Assembly (NCBI GenBank): GCA_015680685.1
Contig: MNCI01002965.1
Span: 1 to 44,674 of the forward strand
Source: Gnetum montanum
Lineage: Eukaryota; Streptophyta; Gnetopsida; Gnetales; Gnetaceae
Length of the DNA: 44,674 nt
Direction of reading: 5' to 3'
Part shown: one piece after another, positions 10,189 to 21,380 of the stretch
Position numbering within the stretch: position 1 is the stretch's first letter
Layout of the letters: every line of letters starts with the position of its first letter
Notes under the pieces: generated by a model
Seen by the model: only the letters and a program-made list of their open reading frames with translations
What the model was told of the DNA's origin: nothing
Databases searched by the model: none
Program-made: the position numbers and the translations under genes

Positions 10189-11048
10189 TGATGGGACGCG
10201 ATATCGCATGGGCCGTGATATTGCATACACGATATTGCATCAGCCGCAATATTGCGTACGTGATGTATCATATGCGATATCGCGTCTTCTCCTGTGATAT
10301 CGCAGCGTGCCGCCAAATCTATAAATAAGAGGTGGCTCTCCCTTGTTTCTCCATCCAGTTTAGTCCCTTAGCGAAACTATGGCAGTTTTATCCCTCCAGA
10401 GATAGAATTATTTTCCAGTGTCTACCTGCAGTGTGGTGAATGTAATTGTATGGCATCCTTTATTCAAGTGTGACGTACTTGGACATGCACATGACCGACA
10501 ATAAAGATTGAGATTACTTCATCATTGCAGAATTCACTTAGTTTAATTATTTAATTCATTGTTATTTACTGCTTTCCTAGTTAATCTCTCTCACCCTTAA
10601 ACTCATGTTAAAACGTGGAATGAGTACGACTTGATTACGAGCATTTAAGTGTGACTACTTGGTAACCCAGTAGCGTACCTAGGATCTGTGCTTGGTAATC
10701 CCAGTGGTAGTCGTGCACGAGGTCCAAGATGTGTATGGATGATTAAGGAACGGATGCTCATCGCACTTAGGCTAGTTTAGATTCTCTTACCCTTTCCTCC
10801 TAGCTTAGTTAATCTTATTTTTATTGCCTTCAGAAGTAGCATTAGATTAGAAACACGTCATACACCTCACTTTGGACTAAACCATACGTGACAAAGCTAA
10901 TACTAGTCCAGGTGGGAAGATAGCGAACTGCGACCTAAGGCTAACTATCTAGGTGCCACAACTAGTCCGTCTGCGGAGTTCGACTAGATCACGTGTGAAA
11001 ACGCTCGTATTCGTATGGTTGAGTGTAGGGGTACCTTGCCACTCATCA
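10189..11048 (+). repeat. Element B 5' LTR (860 bp)
   Basis: Starts TGATGGG and ends CTCATCA, followed after one T by the primer-binding site. U3 (10189-10305) holds six to seven GATATC/GATATT palindromes. The TATA box CTATAAATA is at 10319-10327, and a CAATAAAGAT polyadenylation signal lies near 10499-10508. The start should be TGATGAG as in A and C; one base differs. Confidence 0.9.
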
Positions 11049-11049
11049 T

Positions 11050-11067
11050 TGGCGCCGTTGTCGGGGA
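11050..11067 (+). promoter_or_regulatory. Primer-binding site, complementary to tRNA-Asp
   Basis: TGGCGCCGTTGTCGGGGA lies one base after the LTR. It is the complement of the 3' end of plant tRNA-Asp(GTC) except at one position (T where C is expected). tRNA-Asp priming is known for Athila-type elements. Confidence 0.88.
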
Positions 11068-11194
11068 CTAAGTTGTTTGTGCGCTAAGTAGAACATAGGA
11101 AATCATCCACATTGTTGGGAAGCTTAAACGAACCCTTAGAGTTAATCAAAAGAAAAATTAAACAACAGTCAATCAGCACACCGAATAAGAGACA

Positions 11195-13149
11195 ATGTCT
11201 TCTTCTTCTCATAAAAGCACTTCACCACCTAGGGATCACACAAGAGATAGTCGGCGGCACAACATACATAACTAAGAACCACCAGTTCCTCAACAGTATT
11301 GGGTGGTATATACTCATCACGATGAGTATATACCTGATTTTACTTTTATCCTCCATCAGGATGAACAACTGCGCTGGAATGACCTGCAGGGTAACATAGT
11401 GTTACCCCTAGATTGGGCAATCCCTAACATGCTCCTTCGTGCTCTTGCACAGATAGGCATGATGGAATTTTATGCTGAATACGTTGCAGAAGATTATGAC
11501 ACAAGGGATTACCATTCTATAGCAGCGCAACGTCTAAGGGAATCGAGGCAGGAGAGTTACCATACATCGTTGAAGGGTAAAGGACTCCACAATGCTTCAC
11601 CTGTCATAAGAGAAATTAAGGACAGTGAACTTTCAATAGGTTCTCCACAAATTGATGTTCCCCCTCCTAATGATAGTGAGGAGATGTTGTATCAGAACCT
11701 TTGCTCCATGATACAAAACTCTGGTTCTGATGCCCACGAACACCGAGTGTTCAATGAGGGAACACAAACAAATGATAAGGATGGGCAATCCAATCGTCAT
11801 CACGATCGGGGCCATAGCCACTGAAGAGAAGGGAAGAAACATCGTCATGGCGATGGTTCTTCTTCTTCTTCTCCTTCATCGCATCATTCACCCTCTCCTT
11901 CCATATTAGGATGTAGTCACAAAGAGCACAACCATGAGGATAAGGGTAAGGATAAGCAAAATGAGAACCCTTGATAAGAGAGTTGAGAGCGAGGACGAGG
12001 GCATTCTAGAGAGTTAAGACATAGAAGGGAAAGTAGGGAACCACGTAGGCATCATAGACGTCATGAGAGAGATGATTATGATGAACCCCTACTAGCAACC
12101 CGGAGTATGTTAGATATTATGGAGGCTGTAAGAATACCTACAAGGCACCAGAAAGATAGCTGGATTAAGAGACTAGACATGAATAATATCCCACGATTTG
12201 AGGGGGGATACAATGCTGATCCATAGAATCACTTACAGGCATTCCACGATGCCTATGCCTTGCAAAATATTGAAAACGAGTGACAGAAGTTAAAGTTATT
12301 CCCTAGGACACTCATAAAAGAAGTAGAAAGTTGGTACCAATCCTTAGAACTGAAAACCATTAGGAGGTGGAGTATGATGTTAGAACTATTTAATGATAAA
12401 TATCAAACATACTCCTGAGTGTTCAACTTGCATAAGAAGATCCAAGGATGGAAGCAGGGTAATCATGACCCTTTGATGCTACCATGGGCCAATATTATAC
12501 ATTGTTACATCATTTCCTGGGCCATGGTTACGCACAACGGGATCAACTATACCATCTTGTAGATGGGCTAAGACATGAAACTAGGAGAACCTTTGGGACA
12601 TATGCCCAAGGGAGATTATCTAAACTTAGGTCCCATGAAGTTCATAGATTGTTGGAGCAAGTAGCTAAAGAAGAAGGGGAACTACGGAAAAGAGAAAGCA
12701 TGGAAGAGTACAACTACGATCCTTCCCTCCGAAAGAGGGGAGTAAGATTCTGTGAGGAAGAGGATGAGTCACCACTCGAAGAGTTGGTGAATAGAAAAAC
12801 CTTGCCGCTTTAGAAATTAACAACGGAAGTGTCGGCTAAGGTAGATCAAATATGGAGCTCCTTAGATAGTAAAATTGAAACTATCCTAAAAATCGTAGAG
12901 GAGTCTAAGGAGGAGCGAAGTAGTGATCATGATAAGAAAAAGTGGAGAGATTTAGACCATGCACATAACAAGGGTAAGGGAAAAATGACTATTGCCGATG
13001 AGGTTGTGGATTCTAACACAGACAATGACAGTGGATGTGAGATTTGCCAATATGACCATCCTCAGGGATGTTGCCTAATAATCTCACATCTGCAAGAGTC
13101 CAGGGTGTATGCACTCAACCCAAGACTTAACAAACGGCAAGCACCCTGA
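11195..13149 (+). pseudogene. Element B gag (capsid/nucleocapsid), decayed
   Basis: The start ATG (11195) opens MSSSSHKSTSPPR, the same as in element C (37275). A conserved block follows (HHDEYIPDFTFILHQDEQL), then a His/Ser/Arg-rich low-complexity region with HH runs, then the capsid core: RFEGGYNADP, HLQAFHDAYALQN, KLKLFPRTL and, in another frame, LHHFLGHGYAQRDQLYHLVD. Near the C-terminus is a zinc-knuckle-like C-E-I-C-Q-Y-D-H-P-Q-G-C-C (13036-13074) with spacing CX2CX3HX4C. Stops (TAA at 11273, TGA at 11822 and others) and frame changes near 12240-12480 make it dead. In a live element it would form the virus-like particle and bind the RNA. Confidence 0.82.
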
Positions 13150-13633
13150 AGGTTACCTTATCCCCAAGGTAACCTGAGGTAGTTCCACCAACCGTTAACA
13201 TATTATCCAAGTGGAACTCCACCACAACCTATCGGGCAACACCAACAGTGGTAATCCCCACAGTCATGGGGGATGCCACCGCCTAGACAAAAATACCCCA
13301 TATGGCTACTAGGTGCAGTAGCCAATCTCTCCACCTGACTCTGTAGGTCATGTGACACCACAACGTCACTACCAAGTTTTGGAGTATTTTAGGACTCCTT
13401 CTCCTACGGGAGACACACCACATGCATACCATCTTCTGAATCCATCCGCCACTCATACGTCAATAGTTCCACTACCACCTGCTCCAACGATGTAAGGGGA
13501 ACTCCCCACTCAACTGCAGCAACGTAATGCTACGAGAGCTATAAACCTTCAATCCGTTGTTGGTTCTAACAACCGCACGAAGAAAAGACTTTTCTTCAGA
13601 ACCAAAAGCCCAAACAAGCTCTCACAACCACAA
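13150..13633 (+). other. Proline-rich linker between gag and protease (element B)
   Basis: Decayed coding sequence, rich in Pro, Gln and Tyr codons in broken frames. It matches the linker of element C (39215-39618). It has many stops and no domain of its own. Confidence 0.55.
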
Positions 13634-14311
13634 GTGGTCGAGTCTGTGTACGCTCCTCCAACAAATAAGGCTTCGGAGCTCCCTTCAAACCAACAACAGA
13701 GCTCAATGCACACAGTTATGTTAACACATACCGTTACTAACTGGATCAAGGTGGGCCACCTTCCCAAGAAATTCTCTGATCCTGGAAGCCCCCTAATTTA
13801 TCTCCAAGTCATTGGGAATGAACCTCATAAGGCTATTCTTGACTCAGGTTTTGGAGTCAACTTAATGTCACAAAAAATGTATAAAGCCTGGAACCTGCCT
13901 CCACTCAAGAGGAGCAATATTCAACTAGAGCTAGCTGACCAGTCCATCACTATTCCCTTGGGATTGGTGAAGGACATTGTTACCACGGTGTGTGGTTGGT
14001 CATACCTAGTTGATTTCCTAGTGATAGAAGTCAGTAGTAACAAAGGGGATTTCTCAATTATAAAGGGGAGGGCATGGCTAAGTACCATAAATGCATGCCT
14101 AGGAATCCATGATCTTTCCTTGGAAATATCTAAGGAAAACATTTATGGAAAGATCGAGAAGAAGAAATTTTCATGCATCACATACAGTGACTCAGAGGGT
14201 GATGATATGGAGGAATGCTCAGCATCTCCTGCATGCAACTGGTGTGCCCAAGAAACTCATATTCAAAGGTGCTTGTATGTAGTAACCACACAACAAGAGA
14301 ACACCCAGTGA
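13634..14311 (+). pseudogene. Element B retropepsin-type aspartic protease
   Basis: A 225-codon open frame contains the active-site box AILDSGFGVNLMS (GAC TCA GGT at 13841-13849), the flap-side block LELADQSITIPLGLV and the hydrophobic block IIKGRAWLSTI. These match the protease of Athila/Tat gag-pol polyproteins, where the box is usually DLGAS or DSG. The active-site Asp is kept. It would cut the gag-pol polyprotein inside particles. It is the longest uninterrupted frame in the element, although gag upstream is broken. Downstream the frame runs into the pol deletion. Confidence 0.82.
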
Positions 14312-14560
14312 TTGATAGCTAATCAAGAGAGTAGCCCACCAATATGCATGGACCGAATTGCGGGAACAACTTGCACCCACAACGAAAGCATAGATACATT
14401 AGAATATGAGCGTCGGCAACTTCCAACCCTTAACCTGAAAACATCAATTGGGAGAAGTTGTTACACTTTTAAGAAATTCAAACAAATGCTCATTATTTTG
14501 GATCTCTCCATTTCAATTCAGTCATGGGGGAGATGGCCACCTATGCTAATCAATTGAGGC
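14312..14560 (+). pseudogene. Element B protease-to-RT spacer fused to integrase end (pol deletion scar)
   Basis: The spacer peptide ESIDTLEYERRQLPTLNLK corresponds to ESIDALEQECCQLPTLSLK in element C. It runs at about 14450-14495 straight into the motif found at the end of integrase in element A (TTTTGGATCTC ... GTCATGGGGGAGATGGCCACC, 14521-14541). All of RT, RNase H and integrase is missing. B has lost about 100 bp more than C here. Confidence 0.75.
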
Positions 14561-14968
14561 CCTTAGTTCTTTTAAGTTTTTGTTTTACATGTTTTTGTTT
14601 TGCACATTTTTGTTTTACAAATTTCTTCAATTTTTTTGTTTTTGTTTTACAACATCATTTATACTTTTTCTTTTATTTTTGTGTGTCTTATCCATTTTGT
14701 TAAGTTTGTCACCTAATAAGTGCTCTTAATGATGGTATGAACTATTTTCTATTGGTTTCTAATGTTTGGTTTTTACCTTTAAGTTACAATGTTGATACTA
14801 AGGTATGGTTCTTTTGATATGATAGGCAATGAGTCCACTTCATCCATACATCCAAAACTTTCTATGGTCTCTCTCGACTTGGAAATGTATAGTCCCTTTC
14901 TAAATACGAACTATCAACGAATCGGTGACTGGGTATTTCTCAAACTAAAGAAGGACTCAAGGATTGAA

Positions 14969-14969
14969 N
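14969..14969. other. Single N replacing about 150 bp
   Basis: In elements A and C about 150-165 bp lie between the ...GACTCAA...TTGAA text left of the N and the CTCA...AAAA text on its right (41142-41296 in C). In B only an N is present. Confidence 0.75.
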
Positions 14970-15895
14970 CTCACGTAAAAACAAAAAAAAAAAAAATAGT
15001 TGGAATTCAAAGCACACCCCTTAGACGAAATAAACATTTGAGATACAAGCACTGGTTATGGAACTAAAATAAACATGTTTCCTCTAACTAAGGCCCTTCT
15101 CGCTTCCTACTTTCTCATATTTCATTTCGTCGAAATGGTGGTTGCTCTTTGAAGAATGCATTCTTGTTACTTCAAGTGGATGGATTAGCCAAATGTATTA
15201 ATGCGAAGTCACTGGATGTGGTTTGTTGAGGCCAAACTTGGAATGGGATCTACCAAGTTACATTAATCATTAAACATACAAGGGGCTGTACACCACCTTG
15301 TTCTTGAGACCCCATTCCATCCTCTTCTATCCATCATTCTTTCTCCGTTGTTCACCTCATTGCCAGTTGTATCATTAGTGTATATTTTTGTTGACGCATT
15401 GTTTTCTTTTTGGTAAATTCTTGTCGTTAAGACTTTAACTCTTATTCCAAATGACATTCATAGAGCCTACAGACTCTTTGAATGTGGGTTTTTTAGGGCA
15501 TTAAAGGCATGAGCCTGCTTTGGGGAGGACCCATTGACATTCCTATTTGATGCACCAGTAAATTATTTCCCTTAACATTTTTTGCTATCAACTCTATTTC
15601 GTTCATTTCCATCTTGACATCCCTTTCATCGATGTTATAGTTGTCTCTTTTTCTTCATCTTTCTTATTCCTTTTCTTTCTCCATTCTATTGCTACCGAAG
15701 GTTTTCTCTTAGTCATAGGGGTCCAAACCTAATTTTTTTGATTTTCTCCTAACCCCTACACCTTCGGTAGTCATTATTATTATATCTCCAGAATTTGCAA
15801 TCAGCCATACCACAACTTAGCCAATGGACATTTCACCGAAGCAAGGTATCAACTGCATTGTGATTTATTTACCGTTGCTAATATAAGACTGTGCT

Positions 15896-15908
15896 GTGTG
15901 TGCAGATG
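15896..15908 (+). promoter_or_regulatory. Conserved splice-acceptor-like site with ATG (element B)
   Basis: GTGTGTGCAG directly precedes ATG (15906). The frame that follows (MAIIQQWIGLGENTW...) stops after about 35 codons. Position and sequence match A (3963/3964) and C (42238/42239). See ORF3 in the minus-strand complex. Confidence 0.5.
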
Positions 15909-16265
15909 GCAATCATACAACAATGGATTGGACTTGGAGAGAACACTTGGAATGGATTGATGCTGAAGCAGTTATGCAAGGAACATGATGGATGGCGCAC
16001 TTACGGATAGACAACGAAAGGCACAATCTTGGCGTTGGCAGTAGCAGACTTCTTCTCTCTTCTCTCTTCTCTCTCAGCTACCAAATAAGGCCTAATGTCA
16101 AATGTATAAAGTGTTTACTCTTGTTGTCATGAACACCAGTTTTGTCATGTTTTGTAATGATGATCCGTTCACATGTCGTCCCATTCACCATTAGTTCCAT
16201 TCAAGTCAATAATCCCATACCTTCCCAATATTTTGTAAGGAACTCAAGGACGAGTTTTTATTCAT

Positions 16266-16276
16266 TCATGGGGGTA
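16266..16276 (+). promoter_or_regulatory. Polypurine tract of element B
   Basis: TCATGGGGGTA directly before the 3' LTR start TGATGGG. It is the plus-strand primer site of LTR elements. Equivalent tracts are at 4388-4396 (A) and 42616-42626 (C). Confidence 0.75.
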
Positions 16277-16802
16277 TGATGGGACATGATATCACATTGG
16301 CTACGATATTGTGTATGTAATGTATCGTACGCGATATCGCGTCTTCTCCTGCGATATCACATACGCTATATCGCAGCATGCCGCCAAATCTATAAATAAG
16401 AGGTGGCTCTCCCTTGTTTCTCCATCCAGTCTAGTCCCTTAGCAAAACTCTAGTAGTATCCCTCTAGAGATTGAATTATTTTCCAGTGTCTGCCCGTAGT
16501 GTGGTGAATGTAATTGTACAGCATCCTTTATTCGAGTGTGACATACTTGAAAATGCACATGATTGACAATAAAGATCGAGATTACTTCATCATTGCAGCA
16601 TTCACTTATGTTAATTATTTAATTCATTTTTTATTTAATGCTTTCCTAGTTAATCTCTCTCACCCTTAAACTCATGTTAAAACATGGAATGAGTACGACT
16701 TGATTACGAGCATTTAAGTGTGACTACTTGGTAACCCAATAGCATACCTAGGATCTGCGCTTGGTAATCCCAGTGGTAGTCATGCACGAGGTCCAAGATG
16801 TG
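16277..16802 (+). repeat. Element B 3' LTR, cut off at an N
   Basis: Matches the 5' LTR of the same element from TGATGGG to CCAAGATGTG, with TATA box CTATAAATA at 16390-16398. It stops at N 16803. The missing part (about 320 bp in the 5' LTR) is absent, and unrelated LINE sequence starts right after the N. The cut is therefore probably an assembly join and not a biological truncation. Confidence 0.85.
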
Positions 16803-16803
16803 N
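16803..16803. other. Single N at a probable contig join
   Basis: LTR sequence stops in mid-LTR on the left and minus-strand LINE sequence starts on the right, with no target duplication. Confidence 0.7.
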
Positions 16804-17740
16804 ACTTGATCTTTAAGGTGTAAGCTATGATTTGGAAATGGACAAGGTGGAAGATCTGCAATTTCTCCACAATAGTCAGATGATAGATATTTCAATAGTT
16901 AGTCTTTTGCAAAAGAGTATTACATTTATGCTTCTAAATATAATATAGAACAATAGGCCTACTAACCTTTCCAAAGAAATTTAAAATTCACAAAAGTCGT
17001 AGGCAAAAAGCCAAACATAATGTCATCTTGAGATTGCTTGCACAATGGGATAACTTTGGAAGCCCATCCCTATGTGTGTTGAGTGAAGGATGAATGCCAA
17101 AAATAAAAAATAAAAAAATGAATAAAATCCTTGATACCATCACAAAGAGGGTAATCAGGAGTGTGAATCCTAAGATATTCAAGGAGTTTGCTGATAGGTA
17201 AACCTTGGTGAAGCAGTCACCAAAGAAATTGTTGAATTTTAAGGAGAGTTATATGTTTCCAAATACATTTGAAGAGGGGGATCCAAAATTGTTCATACTC
17301 TTTTTTGTGCCAAGACTGATTACATTTGTGAACGAAAATTGAGAATTCATGCAAAAGTTGAAAGGGGACATGCAGCTTATAAGCCAGAAGTTTTGACCCA
17401 TTAGTCCAATGGAGGCCATGAAAAATACTTTGCACCGAAATGTCTAGATGTAAATAATGATGAATAAAATTATAAACTCGATCCAAGTAATGATGCATTA
17501 CTTGCGAAGCACCATAAAAATTATCAAACACATTCCAAGAAATCCATTCATTAGTGAGACAAAGGTAGTTATTAAGAGAAATGACTTCCTTTTGAAACCA
17601 AGAAGTAGCAACCCTAGCATTTATAGTGGAAATAGGAGTAGGTGATAGAGGTTATCACCAGGGGCAAAGCATAGAAAGAAGAGTAGGATTGATCTAGACA
17701 TTAGTTTAATCGATACAATGGTGTAAAACCTGCCAAGGCC
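16804..17740 (-). mobile_element. LINE fragment, C-terminal end of the RT protein
   Basis: Minus-strand frames show SIFHGLHW, GSKLLA, KCNQSW, then IWKHITLLKIQQFLW. This pattern (a W...GNGS-like region followed by W...PKI..FLW) is the end of plant L1-type LINE proteins, where a zinc-binding zf-RVT segment lies. The cysteines are mostly lost. The left end is cut by the N at 16803. It is a second LINE copy, because the larger LINE to the right has its own version of the same motif (18960-19013). Confidence 0.6.
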
Positions 17741-18780
17741 TTTAGAGAGATGTATATTTGGAAAGTGAACAGAATGCTACTTTGCTATAATGGTCTTAGC
17801 GAATTTTTTATTTTTCTTCCCTTAAAGAGGGCTCCTTTTTAAAAAATATCTTAGTGAATTTTCTCATTATTTTTATTTTTTTGAAGAGGGCTTTTAATTG
17901 TGGTTATAGCAAGTTTTCATTTTGGAATTTGAACATGGAATATTTTGATTAAAGTTATTGAACTTGGCTATTTTCTTTAAATGAATCATGTGAACCAAAT
18001 TAAAGCTAATACAAGTGTTTGGAAGTGTCACCATGGCTCTACTTGTAAGTATCTTTATATCCTCATATGCATATAAGAAATCTTTAATATGTGAGTGCAC
18101 ATATGTATCTATATCATGAATCAATTTAAGTAGTTTTATAAAAAAAATTTTGTAGTTTTATTTCATGAATCTTACTTTTTCAACAAGCACATGTAATTAT
18201 GCAAATGATTATGTTTAAATGTAGCTATATCATTAATTTTTAACACATTAGAACATTTTGATTATAGTTTAATTTATGTTTTGTCATTTACTTTTCATGC
18301 AATTTATTAGTATAATTTTCTACAAATGCTTACTTTCACATTTGCAATTAGTAACAATGAATGAGTACAACACTAAATACAGTCAACTAGGTTCTTATAG
18401 TAATTAGATTTTTTTTGGGTTGAAGTGAGTAGGGAGGGGGGCGGTGGGTGGGGGTGATTGAGGGGTGTGGTGTGTGATGGTAGTTGCGAGACTCTAAAAG
18501 AATGATTAAAAATATTAAAAATTTTCAGAGTACATTATATCATTGAAGAGATTCTAAAGAAAACTATAAATGGTTTTGGAGATGTTTTTTCAGGTTTTCA
18601 TACTTTACAACTAATTTTTAAAAATCTCTTGTTTGGGGTAAGAAAATGATTAGGCCTTGTTCTTGTTTAGAAGAGCCCTCATTAATTTTCACTTTTTACT
18701 AAAGGGTTTCTTGTAAAGAAAAAGAGAAATTCTCACTAAAGATAAAATAATACATCAATTAGAAATGGATTCTTTGAGCT
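17741..18780. other. AT-rich spacer with a G-rich tract
   Basis: No gene is recognised. It contains a G-rich tract at 18431-18466 able in principle to form a G-quadruplex. The rest is AT-rich with long T and A runs and no protein motif on either strand. Confidence 0.5.
18431..18466 (+). other. Potential G-quadruplex
   Basis: At least four runs of three or more G within about 35 bases (GGG, GGGGGG, GGG, GGGGG, GGGG), isolated in otherwise AT-rich DNA. Confidence 0.55.
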
Positions 18781-20087
18781 ACTAAGCAGCATAGAAAAGA
18801 TGGAGGACTTGGCCTTATTAATTTTTATAAGCAACATAGAAAGATGAAGGCCTTCATTGGTGTTTGGTTGAAAGTTGTTACAAATTCTAGATGTTGATTT
18901 CCAAATATGTTGAATAATAGAATGCTAAAAGGACCTTGATGATTAAGACACCATAAAAAATTATTAATTTTAGGAAATGTAGAAGCTCTCCAAATATTTT
19001 TCATTTTTCTCATCCAAAAGTACCATGATAATTGTATTTTCCAATCCTTATTGAATTTTTTATGAATAAATCATATTTTTGTAATAATCTTGTAAGAAAC
19101 TTTCGAATTAAAATGAACAATAGGTTTGCCATCCTTCCAAAAAATATTTGGAAAAGCATGATGCAAATTATTATCAACTTCAAATAAATTCTAAGATTAG
19201 AAAATTAAATTTTGAAAATTCTTTTTCTTCTTTCTATTCAAACCATAGAACCATAGATGCATTAGTAGGTCAAGCTCCTTAATTATAAATAAGCCACCAT
19301 GGGCTAATTTGGTTAAGCATATCTTGTAAAATTGTAATATGATTATAATTCTAATATTTACTAAGCTTGCACCATGTCTTCCAAAGTTTTTAAGCATTGG
19401 AGAACCAAGAATAGAAATGGCTTGAGGGAAAAAATGATAGTAAAAAGAGTTATTGGAAGACCAATTGTTATCATTCTCAAGTTTTCCTTGCATTAGTTTA
19501 TCTCTTAAAAGAAGCATCCAAACATCATCTCCATTAATGCAATTTGAAATCCATTTTTTTTGTAAGAGAAATACCTTGGTTATAATAATTAATGTGGTCA
19601 AGTTCTTCATCTTTCTTGCTACCAATGTAAATATCCTAGGAAATTCTATAAAAACATTTTCTATGTTTCTTAGTAAACCAAAGAAATTAATGGATAATGT
19701 GATCAATTATATCATAAGAAGTTTTAGAAGAAGCCTAAAAATTGAAGTAATAAACATGAGTTGATTGAAAAATTTGATTAATAATTAAAGCTTTGCCATC
19801 AAGGATGATATTTTTCTCATTCTATTTATCAAGTTTCTTTGTAATTTTATCAACAATATAATTCCACAAAATAGTAAGATTAGCCTTAAAAGAAAAAGGT
19901 ATTTCTAAAATTTTGAAGACATAATCTTGTTTCAATATTTTCCAAGGCTTGAGAATAATCTACTCATCAATATTACATTACAATAAATTAAATATTTTGT
20001 CGAATTAATCCAAGAGCCAAATAACATGTAATAATCCTTCACTCTAACTATAAGAGTATTGATATGTTGTAGAGAATGGTTGATCTT

Positions 20088-20108
20088 AAAAAAGGTATCA
20101 TATGCAAA
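20088..20108 (-). other. LINE RT catalytic box, FADD changed to FAYD
   Basis: The minus-strand codons read F-A-Y-D-T-F-F. Plant LINEs have F/Y-A-D-D, and the first Asp is needed for metal binding, so the enzyme would be inactive even without the stops. Confidence 0.65.
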
Positions 20109-20369
20109 GTACATGTTAAGAAATTGTGTACCTTAATCATCAATTGAAATTTCCTTAATGATATTTTTGTATATATTATGTGAAAAAAATTTTGTAGTAA
20201 TAATAAAAAGATAAAGAGCTAGAGGACAACCTTGATGAATTGATTACTGAAGAGGAGGAAGTTAATCCAAAATTAGTAGCAACTTGAGGATTAGCATCAG
20301 TGAGTAGGGTATGGACAAGAGAAATAAAAAAATCATTAATAAAACACTACCAAATTTGAGCTATCACTT

Positions 20370-21010
20370 CTCAACTACAAATTTTCCTAAGTGTCAGCAT
20401 TAGGCTATTTTTTGCAAATTTTTCTAAGTGCTGGGACTATGCTCTCCACCACCTCAAAGTGTAGTTAGCCTAGTGAAGAGTGTAGTTAGCTTCAAAATTT
20501 TATTTTTTTGCAATTTTTCCTAAGTGTCATCATGAAGCAAGAATTTGAAAATTTTTTCTAAGTATTGAAACTATGCTCTCTACTACCCTAAAGCTTAGTT
20601 AGCTCAATAGAGAATGTAGTTAACACCAAAGGCCAGTTTTGAAAATTTTTCTAAGTGTCAAGCTAGAAGCTACAGATTTTTCTAAGTTTCAAGACTATGC
20701 TCTCCATTTCCTTGAAGTGTAGTTAGCATCAATGCCCAATTTTTTTTGCAAAAAATTTCTAAGTGTCAAGACTACGCTCTCCACCAGCCTAGATCGTAGT
20801 CAAGTGTAGCCAACTGGAAGCTAGTTTCTACAAGTTTTGACAAGTGCTGGGACTATGCTTGACCTTAGTTGGGAGCATAGTCAGCCTCCCGTGGATAGCA
20901 TAGTTACCACATAGCCACTTTTTGCAAAAGTTTTCTAAGTGTTGGACTATGCTCTCCCCTAGTCTAGAGTGTAGTCAACTAGAATAGCCTCCAATGGCCT
21001 CCACAACATA
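20370..21010. repeat. Degenerate repeats with TTTTCTAAGTG and GACTATGCTC motifs
   Basis: At least five imperfect units of about 100-130 bp contain TTTTCTAAGTGT..., then GACTATGCTCTCC, then GTGTAGTTAGC. Variants of GACTATGCTC occur about fourteen times between 20420 and 21830, on both strands (also as GAGCATAGTC). They sit upstream of the TATA box, the place of U3 enhancer repeats in plant LTRs. Confidence 0.65.
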
Positions 21011-21372
21011 GCATCGACACTCAGCTCAGCTCCAACACACCTTCAACAAGAGTAGTTAGAAAAAATGCATATCTGTTGTACCCTTTTTATCTCAAAATTA
21101 TAACTATGCTTGACCCCACTCAGGATAGTGGACAGCTTAGTCCTAGAGCATAGTCTCCAAAATTGCATTTTTTCAAGTACATTACGATATTTTCAGCACA
21201 TGCACATGTAGTTGGCAGTGTAGTCATAGTCTCATAGTTTTACAGAGTTCATCAAAGCATAGTAGAGCACAACATTGCTTACCTTAGTGGAGAGAATAGT
21301 TGGCTGTAGTGTAGTCCTAACCATCCTACTTCCACATGGTAGCTGATCCACATTTCATGCTAACCCTAGGCC

Positions 21373-21380
21373 TATAAATA
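21373..21380 (+). promoter_or_regulatory. TATA box of the LTR-like insertion
   Basis: CCTATAAATACCCC. It is the only strong TATA box in the insert and lies after the repeat-rich part. Confidence 0.5.

Larger units (their letters stand above)
14561..16276 (+). other. Element B non-coding 3' region
   Basis: Same series of landmarks as in A and C: T-rich start, CTAATGTTTGGTTTTTACC (14759), GACTCTTTG block and GGGGAGGACCC (15473-15532), AGTCATAGGGG (15711), acceptor GTGTGTGCAG|ATG (15896-15908), then the purine tract ending at 16276. The N at 14969 hides about 150 bp that A and C both have. Confidence 0.75.
10189..16802 (+). mobile_element. Element B: gag-protease-only (non-autonomous) Athila/Tat-type LTR retrotransposon
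   Basis: Order: 5' LTR (10189-11048), tRNA-Asp primer site, gag, protease, long 3' region, purine tract, 3' LTR (16277 to the N at 16803). RT, RNase H and integrase are absent. Sequence just past the protease runs into the motif CATTATTTTGGATCTC (14493-14508), which in element A lies at the very end of integrase (2395-2410). The coding parts carry several stops. Outside the U3 palindromes its two LTRs are clearly more alike than either is to those of element C, as expected for a pair from one insertion. It would depend on enzymes from an A-like element. Confidence 0.88.

Noticed and set aside
20370-21010. CRISPR-like or satellite array
   Set aside because: Units are degenerate and unequal in length, spacers are not unique, and the setting is a plant LTR-like insertion.
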